Shown here: positions 61,395 to 64,000 of the stretch, piece after piece
How positions within the stretch are numbered: the stretch's first letter is position 1
How the letters are laid out: each line of letters begins with the position of its first letter
From: Longimicrobium sp.
GTDB lineage: Bacteria > Gemmatimonadota > Gemmatimonadetes > Longimicrobiales > Longimicrobiaceae
Direction: 5' to 3'
DNA length: 64,000 nucleotides
Assembly (NCBI RefSeq): GCF_035474595.1
Contig: NZ_DATIND010000116.1
Coordinates: 17,364-81,363, forward strand
Position numbers and translations under genes: made by a program
Notes under the pieces: model-generated
The model's database searches: none
What the model was told of the DNA's origin: nothing
What the model saw: the letters and a program-made list of their open reading frames with translations, nothing else

Positions 61395-63470
61395 TCACCC
61401 CACGTGGTACATCCGTGCCCGCTCCCCGTACCGCTCCTCCAGCACGCGCCGCAGCAGCGGATGCCGCTCCAGCTCGGGGTCGGCGTCCACGATGCGGCGG
61501 GCCTCGGTCTGGGCGCGGCCGAGCAGCACCATGTCCTTCTCCAGGTCGGCGAAGCGGAACCCCGGCAGCCCCGTCTGCCGCGCGCCGAACAGGTCGCCGT
61601 AGCCGCGCTGGCGCATGTCGTACTCGGCGATGCGGAAGCCGTCCTCGGTGCTCGCGAACAGCTTCAGGCGCTCGCGCGCCTCGGCGCCGCTCGCCAGCAG
61701 GATGCAGAAGCTGTCCTCCGCGCCGCGGCCCACGCGCCCGCGCAGCTGGTGCAGCTGGCTGAGCCCGAACCGGTCCGCGTGCTCGACGACCATGACCGTC
61801 GCGTTGGGGACGTCGATCCCCACCTCGATCACCGTGGTGGAAACGAGCACGTCCACGTCGCCCGCCGCGAAGGCGCGCATCACCTCGTCCTTCTCATCGC
61901 CATGCATCTGCCCGTGCACCAGGGCCACGCGGAGATCGGGGTACACCTCGCTCTTCAGCCGCTCGTACTCCTCCGTGGCCGACTTGAGGTCCACCTTCTC
62001 GGATTCCTCCACGAGCGGGTAGACGAAGTACGCCTGGCGCCCCTTCTCCACCTCCTCGCGCACGAAGCCCAGCACCTTGGCCCGCGCGGACTCGTAGCGC
62101 AGCGCGGTGCGCACGGGGCGGCGGTTGGGCGGGCGCTCGTCGATCACCGAGACGTCGAGGTCCCCGTACAGCGTCAGCGCCAGCGAGCGGGGGATGGGGG
62201 TCGCGCTCATTACCAGCATGTCGGCCAGCGTCCCCATCTCCGCCAGCGCCATCCGCTGCTTCACCCCGAAGCGGTGCTGCTCGTCCACGACGACCAGCCC
62301 GAGCCGGTCGAAGGCGACGCTCTCCTGGATCAGCGCGTGGGTGCCGACGGCGATCCCCGCGCCGCCGCTGGCGATGCGGTAGCCGGCCTCGCGCCGCTGC
62401 TTCGCCCCCATCCGCCCGGTGAGGAGCGTGACGCCCACGGGAAGGCCGTCCAGCAGCTTCGTCAGCGTGCGGGCGTGCTGCTCGGCCAGGATCTCGGTGG
62501 GCGCCATCAGCGCGGCCTGGTAGCCGTTCTCCACCGCGCGCAGCATGGCGAACAGGGCGACGATCGTCTTGCCCGACCCCACGTCGCCCTGCAGCAGCCG
62601 GTTCATGCGCCGCGGGCTCCCCATGTCTTCGCCGATCTCCCTGAGCACGCGCTTTTGCGCATCCGTCAGGGTGAACGGCAGCGACTTGTGGAACGGCTTC
62701 ACGAGCCGGTCCGTCCGCTGAAAGGGGATCCCCGGGCGCTCCATGGCGGCGCGGTGGTGCGCCTGGGCGTAGAGCAGCTGCAGGAAGAACAATTCCTCGA
62801 ACGCCAGCCGCCGCCGCCCCGCCTCGGCATCCAGCAGCGACGCGGGGCGGTGCATCCACTCCAGCGCCTGCGCCATCCCGGCCACGCCCACGCGCTCGCG
62901 CAGCTCCGGCGGCAGCGGGTCCTCGTCGCGCGCCTGGCGTAGCAGGTCGTCCAGGTTCTCGGCGATGAGGGTGCGGACCTGGCGGTGCGTGAGCCCTTCC
63001 GTGGCGGGATATACGGGGAAGATGGTGCCGCTCTCCTCCGTGGCGTCTTCGCCTTCCCGCGCCAGGACGGTGTATTCCTTGGGCTGGAACTGGCGGCCGT
63101 GGTAAAAGCGGACGGTGCCGCGCAGCAGGAGCAGGTCGCCGCGGGTGATGGTGCGGTCCAGGAACGGCTGCCCCGGCCAGGAGCACTCGATGAGCCCGGT
63201 GGAGTCGCGCACGACGGCCTGGAAGATCCGCAGCCCGCGCCGCGTGGGGAGCACGCCCTTGGACACGACGCGGCCCACGATGGTGGCCTCCATCCCCGGC
63301 TCCAGCGCCTTGATGCGGGTGACGGTGGAGGCGTCCTCGTACCGGTGCGGGACGTGAAAGAGCACGTCCCGCGCGGTCAGCAGACCCAGCTTGGCCAGCA
63401 GGTCTGCCCGCTTGGGACCCACGCCCTTGAGGAACTGCGCGGGCCGGTCGAGGTCGGTGTACGTGGGCAC
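61395..63470 (-). CDS. recG: ATP-dependent DNA helicase RecG
   Basis: 691 residues from the GTG at 63470. It remodels stalled replication forks and branches Holliday junctions. The N-terminal wedge/OB domain (about 100-190) precedes the helicase core: Walker A LLQGDVGSGKTIVAL, APTEILAEQHA, DEQHRFGV (DExH box), VMSATPIPRSLALTLYGDLD, STTVIEVGIDVPNATVM and QLHQLRGRVGRG. The C-terminal RQRGYGDLFGARQTGLPGF is the RecG wedge-associated tail. Another GTG at 63503 is an equally possible start; codons further up are microsatellite DNA. GGAAG lies before the chosen start. Confidence 0.92.
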   Translation of the reverse strand: MPTYTDLDRPAQFLKGVGPKRADLLAKLGLLTARDVLFHVPHRYEDASTVTRIKALEPGMEATIVGRVVSKGVLPTRRGLRIFQAVVRDSTGLIECSWPGQPFLDRTITRGDLLLLRGTVRFYHGRQFQPKEYTVLAREGEDATEESGTIFPVYPATEGLTHRQVRTLIAENLDDLLRQARDEDPLPPELRERVGVAGMAQALEWMHRPASLLDAEAGRRRLAFEELFFLQLLYAQAHHRAAMERPGIPFQRTDRLVKPFHKSLPFTLTDAQKRVLREIGEDMGSPRRMNRLLQGDVGSGKTIVALFAMLRAVENGYQAALMAPTEILAEQHARTLTKLLDGLPVGVTLLTGRMGAKQRREAGYRIASGGAGIAVGTHALIQESVAFDRLGLVVVDEQHRFGVKQRMALAEMGTLADMLVMSATPIPRSLALTLYGDLDVSVIDERPPNRRPVRTALRYESARAKVLGFVREEVEKGRQAYFVYPLVEESEKVDLKSATEEYERLKSEVYPDLRVALVHGQMHGDEKDEVMRAFAAGDVDVLVSTTVIEVGIDVPNATVMVVEHADRFGLSQLHQLRGRVGRGAEDSFCILLASGAEARERLKLFASTEDGFRIAEYDMRQRGYGDLFGARQTGLPGFRFADLEKDMVLLGRAQTEARRIVDADPELERHPLLRRVLEERYGERARMYHVG

Positions 63471-63561
63471 GAACGGCTTCCGGGAAACGGGCGGCGCGGG
63501 CACGCCGATGGACGTTCGGAATGTATTCGGCAGGCGGGATGCGCGCGAGTGGGACGGACGA

Positions 63562-63598
63562 AAGTGCGGAAGTGCGGAAGTGCGGAAGTGCGGAAGTG
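63562..63598. repeat. Octanucleotide repeat, gtgcggaa units
   Basis: About 4.6 units of gtgcggaa upstream of recG, in the 213-bp gap to the Cys-rich peptide gene. Same 8-bp family as 5533-5636. The rest of the gap is a GC-rich hairpin (ccgccggcggaaccggcggg, near 63640-63660) that may terminate the peptide gene. Confidence 0.8.
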
Positions 63599-63683
63599 CG
63601 TGAGTGGATACGTCCGGACGCGCACGGACGCACACGCCCCCGCCGGCGGAACCGGCGGGGGCGGCAGGCCGGAGGGCGGTGGA

Positions 63684-63989
63684 TCAGCAGCCCAGATGGC
63701 CAGGACTGGTGTTGCAGCCGGTGAACGTCTCGCACCCTTCGTAGCAGGTCTCCCCGAGGTGGTGATTGCAGGTGGCGCAGGAGGCATCAAACTCCGAGGC
63801 GGCCGTGCACCAGCACCCTTCCTGCTCGCAGGTGGTATTGGTGGCGCCCGGGCAGAAGCACCCCCGCTGCCAGCAGGTCGTATCGCTGACGGCCTTTCCC
63901 CGCACGGTGCCGCGCTGCTCAATCTGCTTCTCCGCCGTCTCGAACGATTCCACGTGCAGGGCATCAACCGTCAGCTTCAGCTTCTTCAT
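63684..63989 (-). CDS. Cys-rich peptide with RiPP-like leader
   Basis: 101 residues. The first 35 form a leader-like part without Cys (MKKLKLTVDALHVESFETA); the remaining part holds 12 Cys and many Thr/Ser. Two tandem units, TTCWQRGCFC and TTCEQEGCWC, are followed by ASCATC, ETCYEGC and ending in Cys. The leader resembles those of class I lanthipeptide-like (pinensin-type) precursors common in Bacteroidota and Longimicrobium; that is from memory of the family. No lanthipeptide dehydratase, cyclase or protease gene is in the window, though the gene is only 11 bp from its right edge. GAGGGAAG precedes the ATG. Alternatively it is a disulfide- or metal-binding secreted peptide. Confidence 0.7.
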   Translation of the reverse strand: MKKLKLTVDALHVESFETAEKQIEQRGTVRGKAVSDTTCWQRGCFCPGATNTTCEQEGCWCTAASEFDASCATCNHHLGETCYEGCETFTGCNTSPGHLGC

Positions 63990-64000
63990 CGTCTTCCCTC

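Overview
The window is very GC-rich bacterial DNA. Several features point to a Longimicrobium-like member of the Gemmatimonadota: the codon use, heptamer and octamer microsatellites between genes, dispersed intergenic repeats, and a Cys-rich peptide with an MKKLKL-type leader. This taxonomic guess is inference, not proof.

Layout. (1) 0-12.6 kb, left chromosomal flank: a sulfate ABC importer (binding protein, CysT, CysW; no CysA seen), a divergent-looking agmatine-to-putrescine pair (aguB-aguA), a Tat-type copper nitrite-reductase-like lipoprotein, a membrane regulator with three NBR1-like domains, a lectin/CHAP lipoprotein and an asparagine synthetase. (2) About 12.99-55.03 kb: a 42-kb genomic island. 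An intact tRNA-Pro(GGG) lies at its right end, and a 48-bp identical copy of the tRNA 3' part lies at its left end, in direct orientation. A truncated tyrosine-recombinase gene sits beside the intact tRNA, as expected for a tRNA-targeted element. (3) 55-64 kb, right flank: M3 peptidase, M61 peptidase, proline dehydrogenase, a small acidic protein, RecG, and the Cys-rich peptide.

The island cargo looks like one natural-product pathway. An overlapping gene train (14.0-22.0 kb) encodes a fold-type-III decarboxylase homologue that has lost its PLP lysine, an Fe/2-oxoglutarate oxygenase, a fold-type-I PLP enzyme, a BtpA-family TIM barrel, a SIS-domain protein, a discrete carrier protein and an AMP-ligase. 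Then come a GNAT, a mutarotase, an S51 peptidase and an SDR/epimerase, followed by an unusual FkbM-methyltransferase/acyltransferase/carrier fusion without a ketosynthase, an MFS exporter, and a split NRPS. NRPS-1 is A-T-E-reductase. NRPS-2 is (C-A-T)x4-C and follows a radical SAM gene that has its own clear promoter. A class III aminotransferase and an arginine:amine amidinotransferase end the set. Specificity codes read by hand suggest Thr, unassigned, Thr, a non-alpha (perhaps beta) amino acid, and Asp.

The most economical reading is a guanidine-bearing, possibly acylated pentapeptide whose last residue (Asp) is loaded on NRPS-1, epimerised and released reductively. The opposite order, NRPS-1 first, cannot be excluded. 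I do not recognise this combination as a described cluster.
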